16,316 nt of DNA from Bacteriovoracaceae bacterium (GCA_947448095.1 CANFNN010000030.1:1-16316), one strand, 5' to 3'; counted from the first letter of the stretch, positions 1-9,075 are shown. Translations and numbers: made by a program. The notes: generated from the letters alone by a model not told the origin.

Positions 1-46
1 CGTACCATTACTGGACTAGGTTTAAAAGAAGCAAAAGACCTAGTAG
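1..46. repeat. Terminal direct repeat, left copy (circularisation overlap)
   Basis: These 46 bases are identical to 16271-16316. They lie in the rplL coding sequence in the same reading frame at both ends (starting R-T-I-T-G-L-G). Merging the two copies restores a complete rplL, so this looks like the overlap of a circular sequence of 16,270 bp and not two separate biological repeats. Confidence 0.97.
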
Positions 47-147
47 AAGGCGCTCCGAAAATGGTAAAGGAAGGAATTTCTAAAGCTGACGCTGAAGCAA
101 TCAAGAAAACTCTTGAAGGTGCTGGAGCAAAGGTTGAGCTTAAATAA
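1..147 (+). CDS. rplL: Ribosomal protein L7/L12, C-terminal part (gene split by window ends)
   Basis: This is the last 48 codons of the stalk protein L7/L12, read in frame from base 1 to the TAA at 145-147. The residues form most of the globular C-terminal domain. They include the G-L-K-E-A-K-D-L-V helix, which in this family contacts EF-Tu, EF-G and other translation factors, and the ending G-A-K-V-E-L-K. No start codon is present here; the first 74 codons are at the right end (16049 onward), and the ends share 46 identical bases. Joined, they give 122 aa, a normal length for L7/L12. A strong terminator-like hairpin follows before rpoB. Confidence 0.96.
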   Translation, partial: RTITGLGLKEAKDLVEGAPKMVKEGISKADAEAIKKTLEGAGAKVELK

Positions 148-179
148 TTTGATTCATAAAGATAGATAGTTTTTTAAAT

Positions 180-217
180 AAGGTGTGTAAGAGAATTCGT
201 TCTCTTCACGCCTTTTT
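180..217 (+). terminator. Terminator or attenuator hairpin between rplL and rpoB, TTCG loop
   Basis: The left arm 180-195 pairs with the right arm 200-214 around the tetraloop TTCG (196-199). That gives 15 pairs, including one G-T wobble (184/210) and a single bulged T at 188. The T tract 213-217 follows at once, with more T-rich sequence to about 230. This is the form of a Rho-independent terminator with a stable UUCG loop. It sits 33 nt after the rplL stop and 66 nt before the rpoB start. Proteobacterial rplL-rpoB spacers are known sites of partial termination that lowers polymerase subunits relative to ribosomal proteins, so a leaky attenuator is the likeliest role. Confidence 0.85.
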
Positions 218-283
218 GTATTTGATTTTTTTAATAATTTTATTCTAAGAATATTTCTTAAAGAATTTCTCTAGGAGACCGCG

Positions 284-3200
284 ATGACTCAGGTTTTTTC
301 ACCTAACGAATGGTTTCGCAAAACCTTCTCAAATACTCCAGTAGTTCTTGATACCCCTCCTCTTATGAAGTTGCAGGTAAACTCTTATGAAGATTTTCTT
401 CAAAAAGACATTCCTCCAGCCAAGAGAATTGATTCAGGTTTACAACAAGTTTTTAAATCGGTTTTTCCCATTTATGACTTCAACAAAACGGTTTCACTTG
501 AGTTTGTAAGTTACTCACTTGAAGAACCGAAATATACTGTAAAAGAATGTCGCCAAAGAGGTCTTTCATTTGAAGCACCTTTAAAAGTAGTCGTTCGGCT
601 CGTGTTCTTTGATGTTTCAGTCGACAGAGATGGAGCAGAACAAAGAACAGTTTCATCAGTAAAAGAGCAGGAAGTTTACTTAGGTAATATTCCCCTTATG
701 GCCGAAACCGGGTCGTTTGTTTACAATGGAACTGAGAGAGTAATTGTATCCCAATTACATAGATCGCCTGGTATAATTTTTGAACACGATAATGGCAAAA
801 AGCATTCATCTGGAAAACTATTATATTCATCTAGAATCATTCCCCACAGAGGATCTTGGTTAGATTTTGAGTTCGACCATAAAAATATTCTTTTTGCCCG
901 AATCGATAGAAAGAGAAAGCTCCATGCTTCTGTAGTATTAAAAGCGATGGGCTACTCTACAGCAGAACTTCTAAATGAATTCTATCAAATGGAAAAAATT
1001 GTCTTTAATAAAGATGGTTCATATTCACGAAAGCTAGATTTTAACTTAATGGTTGGTACTCGTGCCAATGTTGACATACTTGATCCAAAAACTGGAACTG
1101 TAATTGTTAAAAAAGGTAAAAAATACACAAAGGCTTCTGTTAAAAAAATGGAAGAATCAAAAATCAGTGAACTGCCAGCAGAATTAGATGAAGTTGTTGG
1201 TAAGGTATTAGCTGAAGACATCTTCAATGAAAAAACAGGTGAAGTAATTTGTTTAGCCAATGAAGCGCTTTCAGAATCAAAAATTCACGACCTGATTAAA
1301 GTAGGAATTAAGGAAGTTAAAATTCTTTATATCGACATGATTAATTATGGCGATCAAATTAGAAATACTTTGTTAATAGATAAAACTGAAACAAAAGAAG
1401 ATGCATTAATAAAGATATTTGAGCGCCTAAGACCTGGCGAGCCACCAACGATTGAAGCTGCAAATTTACTATTTGAAAATTTATTCTTCAATAAAGATAA
1501 ATACGATCTTTCCAAGGTTGGTCGTATGAAAATCAACTATAAGTTCGGAATGAACATTCCAGTTGAAGAGACAGTGTTGACTAGAAAAGATATTTTAACA
1601 ACTGTTCAATACTTAGTAGAACTTAATAACGGTAAAGGGAAAGTTGATGATATCGACCATCTTGGAAATCGTCGCGTAAGAGCTGTAGGTGAACTTCTTG
1701 AAAACCAATTCAGAGTTGGCTTAGTAAGGATGGAAAGGGCAGTGAAGGAAAGAATGGCAATTCAAGAAATTGAAACAATGATGCCATACGATCTAGTTAA
1801 CCAAAAACCAGTTGCCGCAGCTGTAAAAGAATTTTTTGGGTCTTCTCAGCTTTCTCAATTCATGGATCAAACTAACCCACTGTCAGAAGTAACTCACAAA
1901 AGAAGACTTTCTGCTCTAGGGCCAGGTGGTCTAACTAGAGAAAGAGCAGGATTTGAAGTACGCGACGTACACGGAACACACTATGGGAGAATGTGTCCGG
2001 TTGAGACTCCAGAAGGACCAAATATTGGACTCATCACTTCTCTTGCTACGTATGCACGCGTATCTGAATATGGATTTATTGAAACTCCATACCAAATTGT
2101 AAATGAAGATAGATCAATATCTGCTCCAAAATACTTTTCTGCATTTGAAGAGGAAGGAAAGATAATTGCACAGGTTGATGCTAAATATGTTTCCAATAAA
2201 CACATAGTCGGTGATCAGATAGCTGCACGTTCAGCAGGAGAGTTCACAATCGTTACAGCAAGCGAAGTTCAATTAATGGACGTGTCGCCAACTCAAATGA
2301 TTTCAATTGCAACATCGCTCATACCATTCCTTGAACATGATGATGCTAACCGAGCACTAATGGGCTCGAACATGATGAGACAGGCTGTGCCTGTAGTTAG
2401 GACAGATGCACCAATCGTAGGTACTGGTGTTGAGCAAATTATCGCTAGAGATTCAGGTGCAATTGTATATGCGAAAGAATCTGGTAAAGTAATTTTTGTT
2501 GATTCAAACCGAATTGTGATTCAGAGAGAAAAGTTCTCTGAGGGCGAGTCTGGAGTTGATGTTTATAAATTAACAAAATACCAACGTACCAACCAAAATA
2601 CTTGTAATAACCAAAAAGCCCTCGTTAAAGAAGGTGATATGGTTCTAAGAGGTATGGTTATTGCCGATGGACCAGCAACTCACTTGGGTGACTTGGCTCT
2701 TGGGCAAAACGTACTCGTGGCATTCATGCCATGGGGTGGATATAACTACGAAGACTCAATCCTGATTAATGAAAACATCTTAGCAAAGGACGTTTTTACA
2801 TCGGTACACATTGAAAGCTTTGAAGTAGAAGCGCGTGATACAAAGCTGGGTAAAGAAGAAATTACTAGAGACATACCAAACGTATCCGAAGAAGCTCTAA
2901 AGGATCTCGATGAGGCAGGTATTATTCGAGTTGGTGCGATTATTAAACCTGGAGATATTTTAGTAGGTAAGATTACTCCAAAGGGTGAGTCTCAACTTTC
3001 ACCAGAAGAAAAGCTTCTTAAAGCAATCTTTGGAGATAAAGCTGGTGACGTAAAAGATACTTCACTTCGTGTACCTTCATCGGTTCGCGGAACAGTTATT
3101 GATGCAAAAGTTTATACTAGAGAGGGTGTTGAGCTTGATCCACGATCAAAAGAAATTGTTGATCACGAAACAACTTTAATACGTCGTGATGAGAGAATTG

Positions 3201-4414
3201 AAATAAAAGCAATTCAAACCTCGGCGATTCAAAAAATTGCAGAAATGTTTAAAGGTGCAAAAACTACAGATAAGCTTATTTCAGAAGATGGTACAACAGA
3301 GCTTCTTGGAAAAGGTATCACTATTTCTGGAGAAATTTTGGCTTCAATTCCTTTCGAGTTAATTGGATATCTACCACTGGAAGCAGCACTAGAAGAAAAA
3401 CTTTCTGAATATTTTGCTGATGTAAGAAACAGAATTACTCGAGTTCGTCAAAAAGCTAACGAAGAAATCGCTAAACTTCATAAAGGTGATGAGCTTCCGC
3501 CAGGAGTAATAAAAAAAGTTATGGTATATGTAGCTATCAAAAGAAAGTTACAACCTGGTGATAAAATGGCAGGTCGACATGGAAACAAAGGGGTAATTTC
3601 TAATGTTGTTCCGGCTGAAGACATGCCTTTTCTTGCTGATGGGACTCCAGTTGAAATCGTATTGAATCCGCTAGGGGTTCCTTCACGTATGAATATTGGT
3701 CAGTTGCTAGAACTTCACCTTGGATGGGCTGGACGAGGTCTTGGCGAAAAAATTAAAACTATGCTTGAAGAAAAAGCAAAAATTAATGAGCTAAAAGACT
3801 TCATTTTTAAAATTTATAAAACAGATGATGTTAAAGAATGGTTAAAAAAGGCTACAGATCAAAGAGTTTTGGAAGTTGCTGAGCAATTAACTATGGGGGT
3901 TCGCTTTTCAACAAGTGTTTTCGATGGCGCATCTGAAGATGATATCAGGGAAATGCTGGAGCTTGGTGATTTGGATAAGTCTGGTAAAACTACATTGTTC
4001 GATGGAAAGACTGGAGACGTTTTCTCAGAAGACGTTACAGTTGGAGCTATGTACATGTTAAAACTACATCACCTTGTAGATGAAAAAATCCATGCTCGCT
4101 CTACTGGGCCTTACTCTCTTGTAACTCAGCAACCTCTTGGTGGTAAAGCTCAGTTTGGGGGACAAAGACTTGGAGAGATGGAAGTTTGGGCACTTGAAGC
4201 TTACGGTGCTGCTTATACATTACAAGAATTCTTAACTGTAAAATCTGATGATGTTATCGGACGTACAAGAATGTATGAGTCGATCGTTAAAGGTGAACAA
4301 GTTCTTGAGCCAGGCTTACCAGAATCGTTTAACGTTCTAATTAGAGAGCTTCAAGCGCTTTGTCTGGATATTAAACTGGAAGAGAATTCTGAAGAAGAGA
4401 ATACTTTTAGTTAG
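284..4414 (+). CDS. rpoB: DNA-directed RNA polymerase subunit beta
   Basis: This is the beta subunit of RNA polymerase, forming one side of the catalytic cleft; 1376 aa, slightly longer than the 1342 aa of E. coli. The ATG at 284 follows AGGAG (273-277) by 6 nt. The rifampicin-pocket segment starts near G519 (G-S-S-Q-L-S-Q-F-M-D-Q). D528, H538 and S543 match E. coli D516, H526 and S531, so the classic resistance positions are wild type. The active-site segment G-D-K-M-A-G-R-H-G-N-K-G at 1092-1103 holds K1094 and K1102 (E. coli K1065 and K1073). The C-terminal part keeps the G-G-K-A-Q-F-G-G-Q-R-L-G-E-M-E motif. Translation ends with tandem stops, TAG TAG (4412-4417). rpoC follows after 84 nt and is surely co-transcribed. 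Confidence 0.99.
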   Translation: MTQVFSPNEWFRKTFSNTPVVLDTPPLMKLQVNSYEDFLQKDIPPAKRIDSGLQQVFKSVFPIYDFNKTVSLEFVSYSLEEPKYTVKECRQRGLSFEAPLKVVVRLVFFDVSVDRDGAEQRTVSSVKEQEVYLGNIPLMAETGSFVYNGTERVIVSQLHRSPGIIFEHDNGKKHSSGKLLYSSRIIPHRGSWLDFEFDHKNILFARIDRKRKLHASVVLKAMGYSTAELLNEFYQMEKIVFNKDGSYSRKLDFNLMVGTRANVDILDPKTGTVIVKKGKKYTKASVKKMEESKISELPAELDEVVGKVLAEDIFNEKTGEVICLANEALSESKIHDLIKVGIKEVKILYIDMINYGDQIRNTLLIDKTETKEDALIKIFERLRPGEPPTIEAANLLFENLFFNKDKYDLSKVGRMKINYKFGMNIPVEETVLTRKDILTTVQYLVELNNGKGKVDDIDHLGNRRVRAVGELLENQFRVGLVRMERAVKERMAIQEIETMMPYDLVNQKPVAAAVKEFFGSSQLSQFMDQTNPLSEVTHKRRLSALGPGGLTRERAGFEVRDVHGTHYGRMCPVETPEGPNIGLITSLATYARVSEYGFIETPYQIVNEDRSISAPKYFSAFEEEGKIIAQVDAKYVSNKHIVGDQIAARSAGEFTIVTASEVQLMDVSPTQMISIATSLIPFLEHDDANRALMGSNMMRQAVPVVRTDAPIVGTGVEQIIARDSGAIVYAKESGKVIFVDSNRIVIQREKFSEGESGVDVYKLTKYQRTNQNTCNNQKALVKEGDMVLRGMVIADGPATHLGDLALGQNVLVAFMPWGGYNYEDSILINENILAKDVFTSVHIESFEVEARDTKLGKEEITRDIPNVSEEALKDLDEAGIIRVGAIIKPGDILVGKITPKGESQLSPEEKLLKAIFGDKAGDVKDTSLRVPSSVRGTVIDAKVYTREGVELDPRSKEIVDHETTLIRRDERIEIKAIQTSAIQKIAEMFKGAKTTDKLISEDGTTELLGKGITISGEILASIPFELIGYLPLEAALEEKLSEYFADVRNRITRVRQKANEEIAKLHKGDELPPGVIKKVMVYVAIKRKLQPGDKMAGRHGNKGVISNVVPAEDMPFLADGTPVEIVLNPLGVPSRMNIGQLLELHLGWAGRGLGEKIKTMLEEKAKINELKDFIFKIYKTDDVKEWLKKATDQRVLEVAEQLTMGVRFSTSVFDGASEDDIREMLELGDLDKSGKTTLFDGKTGDVFSEDVTVGAMYMLKLHHLVDEKIHARSTGPYSLVTQQPLGGKAQFGGQRLGEMEVWALEAYGAAYTLQEFLTVKSDDVIGRTRMYESIVKGEQVLEPGLPESFNVLIRELQALCLDIKLEENSEEENTFS

Positions 4415-4422
4415 TAGATTGC

Positions 4423-4442
4423 GCGCGAGTTGATTCTCGCGC
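4423..4442 (+). other. Perfect GC-rich hairpin in the rpoB-rpoC spacer
   Basis: Bases 4423-4429 (GCGCGAG) pair perfectly with 4436-4442 (CTCGCGC) around a 6-nt loop (TTGATT). The stem lies 5 nt after the second rpoB stop and is strikingly GC-rich for this AT-rich region. No T tract follows, so it is not a standard terminator. It may be an RNA-processing or stability element, or a pause hairpin. The stem is directly visible; the role is inferred. Confidence 0.6.
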
Positions 4443-4498
4443 ATGAGTTATTGTAAGCAGATACTTGTTAAAAATTTAAATCGCACAAGGAATATAAT

Positions 4499-7400
4499 AT
4501 GAAAGACTTGTTGAACTTTTTTGATAAACCTAAAGATCCAATAAGTGTAGAAGCTGTTTCAATCAGAATGGCTTCACCTGATACAATTAGAGAATGGTCA
4601 TTTGGTGAAGTTAAAAAACCAGAGACGATCAACTACCGTACATTTAAACCAGAAAGAGATGGTCTTTTCTGTGCAAAAATCTTTGGACCAATTAAAGATT
4701 ACGAGTGTATTTGTGGAAAATATAAAAGAATGAAGCACCGAGGAGTTGTGTGCGAGAAATGTGGTGTTGAGGTAACTCTTTCGAAAGTAAGACGTGAAAG
4801 ACAAGGTCACATTGAACTTGCTGCACCAGTTGCTCATATTTGGTTTTTAAGATCACTTCCTTCTCGCTTGGGAGCTCTTTTAGATCTAACTTTAAAAGAA
4901 CTCGAGAGAGTGCTATATTACGAAGCTTATGTAGTAACATCTTCAGCTACTGATAATGTTGACGGTGGACTTGAAGTTGGTCGTGTAATTTCAGAACAAC
5001 AATATCAGGAATTAAAAGAGCAAGGTATTGAGTTTGAAGCCGGAATGGGTGGGCAAACAATTAAAGAATTATTAAGAAGATTGGATCTTGATATTGTTAA
5101 TAAAGAATTAAGAAGAGCACTGGCCGCAGCAACAACAGAAATGGCTCGTGCTAAAACTATTAAAAGATTAAAAGTTGTTGAATCAATTCTAAAATCTGAA
5201 AATAAGCCAGAATGGTTTATGATGGATGTTATTCCTGTTCTTCCACCTGATCTTCGCCCATTAGTACCGCTAGAGGCTGGAAGATTTGCGACTTCAGATC
5301 TCAACGATCTATATCGCCGTGTAATTAACAGAAATAACCGTTTAAGACGACTTAAAGAATTAAATGCACCAGAAATTATCATTAGAAACGAAAAGAGAAT
5401 GCTTCAAGAAGCAGTGGACGCTCTTTTTGATAACGGCCGTCGTGGTAAAGTATTTACTGGAGCAAATAAGCGTCCATTGAGATCACTTTCAGATATGCTT
5501 AAAGGTAAGCAAGGTCGTTTCCGTCAAAACCTTCTTGGGAAGCGTGTTGACTATTCTGGACGTTCAGTAATCGTTGTGGGTCCATCACTAAGACTTCACC
5601 AATGTGGACTTCCAAAATTAATGGCCCTAGAGCTTTTTAAACCATTTATTTACAACAAACTAATTGAAAAAGGTCACTGTACAACTATAAAAGTTGCTAA
5701 AAAAATGGTTGATCAACAAAAGCAAGAAGTTTGGGACATTTTAGAAGAAGCGGTACAAGAGCATCCAGTTCTATTAAACCGTGCACCAACTCTTCACAGA
5801 CTTGGTATTCAGGCTTTTGAGCCAATTTTAATTGAAGGAAAAGCAATTCAACTTCACCCTCTTGTTTGTACAGCATTTAATGCTGACTTTGATGGTGACC
5901 AGATGGCCGTTCATGTTCCTCTTTCAATTGAAGCGCAGGTTGAGTGTCGTATTTTAGCGATGTCGACAAACAATATTCTTTCTCCAAAAGATGGAACGCC
6001 GATTATTGTTCCTTCTCAGGATATCGTTCTTGGTCTTTACTATATGACAAGAATCAGACCTTTTGCTCGCGGATATAACAAAGTATTTGCCTCAAAAGAA
6101 GAAGCTCAATTTGCTTATCACTCTGGCAACCTTCACCTTCAGGCTCCAATTAAGGTACGTATTGACGGTTCCATGATAGAGACTACTGTGGGAAGAACGT
6201 TTGTTTGGGATGCAGTTCCTAAATGTTTAAAGTATTCAGACATCAACCAAATTCTAGGGAAAAAAGAATTAGGTAAATTGATTGACCATGCTTATCGAGT
6301 TGGAACAGAAAAAGAAACTGTAATGCTCGCCGATGCGATAATGAGATTGGGTTATGAGTATGCAACAAAAGCGGGAATTTCGATTAACGTACATGATATG
6401 ACAATCCCTTCTGAAAAACCTGTAATTTTAGCAGAAGCACACAAAGAAGTTGCAAAAATTACAGAAGAATATAATGAAGGTTCTATCACTGATGGTGAAC
6501 GATATAATAAAATTGTCGACGTCTGGGCACAAACCAACGAGAAGCTTACAAAAGTTGTTATTGAAAGAATTTCAACTCAGACATTTACAAGTGAAGATGG
6601 TAAGGAGAAATTAAATGCTCCATCGTTCAACTCGCTTTACATGATGGCTAACTCTGGAGCCAGAGGGTCTACACAACAAATAAGACAGCTTGGAGGTATG
6701 AGAGGATTGATGGCTAAACCGTCAGGGGAAATTATCGAAACTCCAATTACTTCAAACTTCCGTGAAGGACTGTCAGTACTTGAATATTTTACCTCTACTC
6801 ACGGTGCTCGTAAGGGGCTAGCAGATACCGCTTTAAAGACAGCAAACTCTGGTTACCTTACACGTCGTTTAGTTGATGTTGCTCAGGATGGTATTATTCG
6901 TTCAACCGATTGTGGTGCTACTGATGGTATTACACTCACTTCTAGAATTGAGGCAGGAGAAGTTGTCGAGCACGTTGCCGAAAGAGCAATGGGGCGTGTA
7001 ACCGCTCAATCGATATTAAATTCAGATGGTATTGAAGTACTTCCAAGAAACCACATGCTCGTTGAAAAAGATTTAAAAATTTTAAAGGACCAAGGTGTAG
7101 ATCAGATAAAAGTACGCTCGGTTTTAACATGTAAAGAAAGACATGGTTTCTGTGCTTTCTGCTTTGGACGAGATCTTGCTCGAGGAATGCTTGTTTCGAT
7201 TGGTGAAACAGTTGGTGTTATTGCTGCTCAATCAATTGGGGAGCCAGGGACACAGCTTACAATGAGAACTTTTCACGTTGGGGGAACTGCAACTGCAGGT
7301 GCTCAAGTAAATAAAACTGAAGTTAGAACGGCTGGTGTTGTTCACTTGGACAATGTTCAATCTGTTACAAATAACGAAGGTGTAACAATCGTTATGAATA

Positions 7401-8614
7401 AGAACGGAGAGCTTGTTGTTAAAGATGCACGAGGAGTGGAAAAAGAAAGATACCCTGTTGTGTATGGATCTAAATTATTTTTCAAGCAAGGCCAAGAGGT
7501 TTCAGTTGGAGACAGAGTTTTAGAATGGGATCCATTTGCCATTCCTGTTCTGACTGAAGTTTCAGGAACTGTTAAGTATGAAGATTTAATTGTAGGGTCT
7601 ACTGTCAATGAACAAGTAGATGCAGTTACTGGATTGTCTCATAGGGTTGTTACAGAATCTAAAAATCCATCACTACAGCCGAGAATTGTAATTGTAGATA
7701 ATGAAGGCAAGCCTCAAATAGTGCCTGGAACTAAAAGATTTGCAGCCTATAGGCTTCAAGTTGGTGCAAATATAATTGTCCAAGAGGGTGATAAAGTTGA
7801 TGTTGGTATAGCAATTTCAAAAGTACAACGTGAAACGACTAAGACTAAAGATATTACGGGAGGTCTACCTCGAGTTGCTGAGCTTTTTGAAGCTAGAAAA
7901 CCACAGAATGCTGCTCAGATCTCTGACATTTCAGGAACGATTGAATTTGGTTCAGAGTTAAGAGGAAATAGAAGAATTGTTGTTAGACCTGAAGATGGTT
8001 CAGATGCAATGACTTATGTGGTGCCAAAGGGGCGGTATGTTGTTGTTAATGAAGGCGACTATATTCGTGCTGGAGAGCCGATTATGGATGGCCCAAGTAA
8101 TCCACATGACATTCTAAGAGTTCTTGGAATCAAAGCACTTGCAAGATATATCGTAGACGAGATTCAAGAAGTCTACAGACTTCAAGGAGTAAAAATCGAT
8201 GATAAGCATATTGAAGTAATTGCTAGTCAGATGTTGAAAAAAGTCGAAGTGTTAAACCCTGGAGATTCATCGTTTGTAACAGGGGATTCAATTACTCGTG
8301 GTGAGCTAGCTGAAACAAATGAAAAATTAGCTGCTGCTGGCGAAAAGGTTGTTGAAGCAATGCCACTTCTTCTAGGTATTACAAAGGCTTCATTGACGAC
8401 AGAGTCATTTATTTCAGCTGCTTCATTTCAGGAGACTACTAAAGTTCTTACTCAGGCGGCACTAGAGGGCAAGAGTGATTCATTAAGAGGCTTGAAAGAA
8501 AACGTAATAATGGGACGTTTGATACCAGCAGGGTCAGGTATTCCAAGATATAGAAACTATGAAGCAGTTATTAACGAAGACGAAGTTGCAAGTGCAGCTA
8601 CGTTATCATTTTAA
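4499..8614 (+). CDS. rpoC: DNA-directed RNA polymerase subunit beta-prime
   Basis: This is the beta-prime subunit, which carries the catalytic magnesium site; 1371 aa against 1407 in E. coli. The start ATG at 4499 has AAGGA (4487-4491) 7 nt upstream. The N-terminal zinc site C70, C72, C85, C88 is at the same residue numbers as in E. coli. The catalytic N-A-D-F-D-G-D-Q at 461-468 gives D463, D465 and D467. The second zinc site is C805, C878, C885, C888. The trigger loop begins near Q911 (Q-S-I-G-E-P-G-T-Q-L) with M922, R923 and H926. It is interrupted after about residue 930 by an insertion of roughly 180 aa resembling the proteobacterial SI3 domain, ending before T-K-D-I-T-G-G-L-P-R-V. It assembles with RpoB, and an 86-nt spacer separates it from rpsL. 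Confidence 0.99.
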   Translation: MKDLLNFFDKPKDPISVEAVSIRMASPDTIREWSFGEVKKPETINYRTFKPERDGLFCAKIFGPIKDYECICGKYKRMKHRGVVCEKCGVEVTLSKVRRERQGHIELAAPVAHIWFLRSLPSRLGALLDLTLKELERVLYYEAYVVTSSATDNVDGGLEVGRVISEQQYQELKEQGIEFEAGMGGQTIKELLRRLDLDIVNKELRRALAAATTEMARAKTIKRLKVVESILKSENKPEWFMMDVIPVLPPDLRPLVPLEAGRFATSDLNDLYRRVINRNNRLRRLKELNAPEIIIRNEKRMLQEAVDALFDNGRRGKVFTGANKRPLRSLSDMLKGKQGRFRQNLLGKRVDYSGRSVIVVGPSLRLHQCGLPKLMALELFKPFIYNKLIEKGHCTTIKVAKKMVDQQKQEVWDILEEAVQEHPVLLNRAPTLHRLGIQAFEPILIEGKAIQLHPLVCTAFNADFDGDQMAVHVPLSIEAQVECRILAMSTNNILSPKDGTPIIVPSQDIVLGLYYMTRIRPFARGYNKVFASKEEAQFAYHSGNLHLQAPIKVRIDGSMIETTVGRTFVWDAVPKCLKYSDINQILGKKELGKLIDHAYRVGTEKETVMLADAIMRLGYEYATKAGISINVHDMTIPSEKPVILAEAHKEVAKITEEYNEGSITDGERYNKIVDVWAQTNEKLTKVVIERISTQTFTSEDGKEKLNAPSFNSLYMMANSGARGSTQQIRQLGGMRGLMAKPSGEIIETPITSNFREGLSVLEYFTSTHGARKGLADTALKTANSGYLTRRLVDVAQDGIIRSTDCGATDGITLTSRIEAGEVVEHVAERAMGRVTAQSILNSDGIEVLPRNHMLVEKDLKILKDQGVDQIKVRSVLTCKERHGFCAFCFGRDLARGMLVSIGETVGVIAAQSIGEPGTQLTMRTFHVGGTATAGAQVNKTEVRTAGVVHLDNVQSVTNNEGVTIVMNKNGELVVKDARGVEKERYPVVYGSKLFFKQGQEVSVGDRVLEWDPFAIPVLTEVSGTVKYEDLIVGSTVNEQVDAVTGLSHRVVTESKNPSLQPRIVIVDNEGKPQIVPGTKRFAAYRLQVGANIIVQEGDKVDVGIAISKVQRETTKTKDITGGLPRVAELFEARKPQNAAQISDISGTIEFGSELRGNRRIVVRPEDGSDAMTYVVPKGRYVVVNEGDYIRAGEPIMDGPSNPHDILRVLGIKALARYIVDEIQEVYRLQGVKIDDKHIEVIASQMLKKVEVLNPGDSSFVTGDSITRGELAETNEKLAAAGEKVVEAMPLLLGITKASLTTESFISAASFQETTKVLTQAALEGKSDSLRGLKENVIMGRLIPAGSGIPRYRNYEAVINEDEVASAATLSF

Positions 8615-8624
8615 AAAAAACTTG

Positions 8625-8667
8625 TACTAGCTCTTTTCTTTTGATAAAGAATCTAACTAGTATTTTT
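8625..8667 (+). terminator. Weak candidate terminator between rpoC and rpsL
   Basis: TACTAG (8625-8630) can pair with CTAGTA (8657-8662), and inside it TTCTTT (8636-8641) can pair with AAAGAA (8646-8651) around TGAT. A run of five T (8663-8667) follows the outer arm directly. The stem is AT-rich with an internal loop, so termination would be partial at best. The position, between the rpoBC and str operons, makes a leaky boundary plausible. I see no clear promoter for rpsL after it. Confidence 0.4.
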
Positions 8668-8700
8668 GAAAGTTGAGAGCAGTTTAAGGAGCAATTGGAA

Positions 8701-9075
8701 ATGCCTACAATTAATCAGTTAATCAGAAAGGGACGCGAAGATAAGTATTCGAAAACCAAATCACCAGCTTTAAAGTCTTGTCCTCAAAGACGCGGTGTTT
8801 GTGTAAGAGTTTACACAACAACTCCAAAAAAGCCGAACTCCGCAATGAGAAAAGTGTGTAGAGTAAAGCTTACATCGGGGTTTGAAGTAACTTCATACAT
8901 CGGTGGAGAGGGACACAATCTTCAAGAGCATAGTATAGTTCTTATTAGAGGTGGAAGAGTAAAAGATCTTCCAGGGGTTCGTTATCATACGATCCGTGGA
9001 GCTCTTGATGCGACTGGAGTTGACAAGAGAAGACAGGGGCGATCAAAGTACGGCGCAAAAAGACCAAAAAAATAA
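8701..9075 (+). CDS. rpsL: 30S ribosomal protein S12
   Basis: S12 lies at the decoding centre of the 30S subunit and helps control tRNA-selection accuracy. I use the ATG at 8701, giving 124 aa, the standard length, and the usual start M-P-T-I-N-Q-L-I-R. AAGGAG (8686-8691) sits 9 nt before it; an in-frame TTG two codons earlier would be too close to that site. The T-T-P-K-K-P-N-S-A and G-G-R-V-K-D-L-P-G-V-R-Y-H loops, where streptomycin-resistance changes occur in other bacteria, have the usual sensitive-type residues, including both lysine positions. This is the first gene of the str operon (rpsL-rpsG-fusA-tuf). Confidence 0.99.
   Translation: MPTINQLIRKGREDKYSKTKSPALKSCPQRRGVCVRVYTTTPKKPNSAMRKVCRVKLTSGFEVTSYIGGEGHNLQEHSIVLIRGGRVKDLPGVRYHTIRGALDATGVDKRRQGRSKYGAKRPKK

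Noticed and set aside
1..46. Direct terminal repeat as a phage or linear-element end
   Set aside because: It lies inside rplL in one frame and merging the copies restores the gene. No viral gene is present.
218..246. Promoter for rpoB (TTGATT 222-227 with TATTCT 241-246)
   Set aside because: The spacing is only 13 nt and both boxes are poor. AT-rich sequence gives such matches by chance.
5005..5382. 125-aa open frame on the minus strand inside rpoC
   Set aside because: It overlaps a highly conserved coding region, matches no family I recognise, and is best explained as a shadow of rpoC. The other minus-strand frames inside rpoB, rpoC, fusA, rplA/rplJ and rplL are judged the same way.
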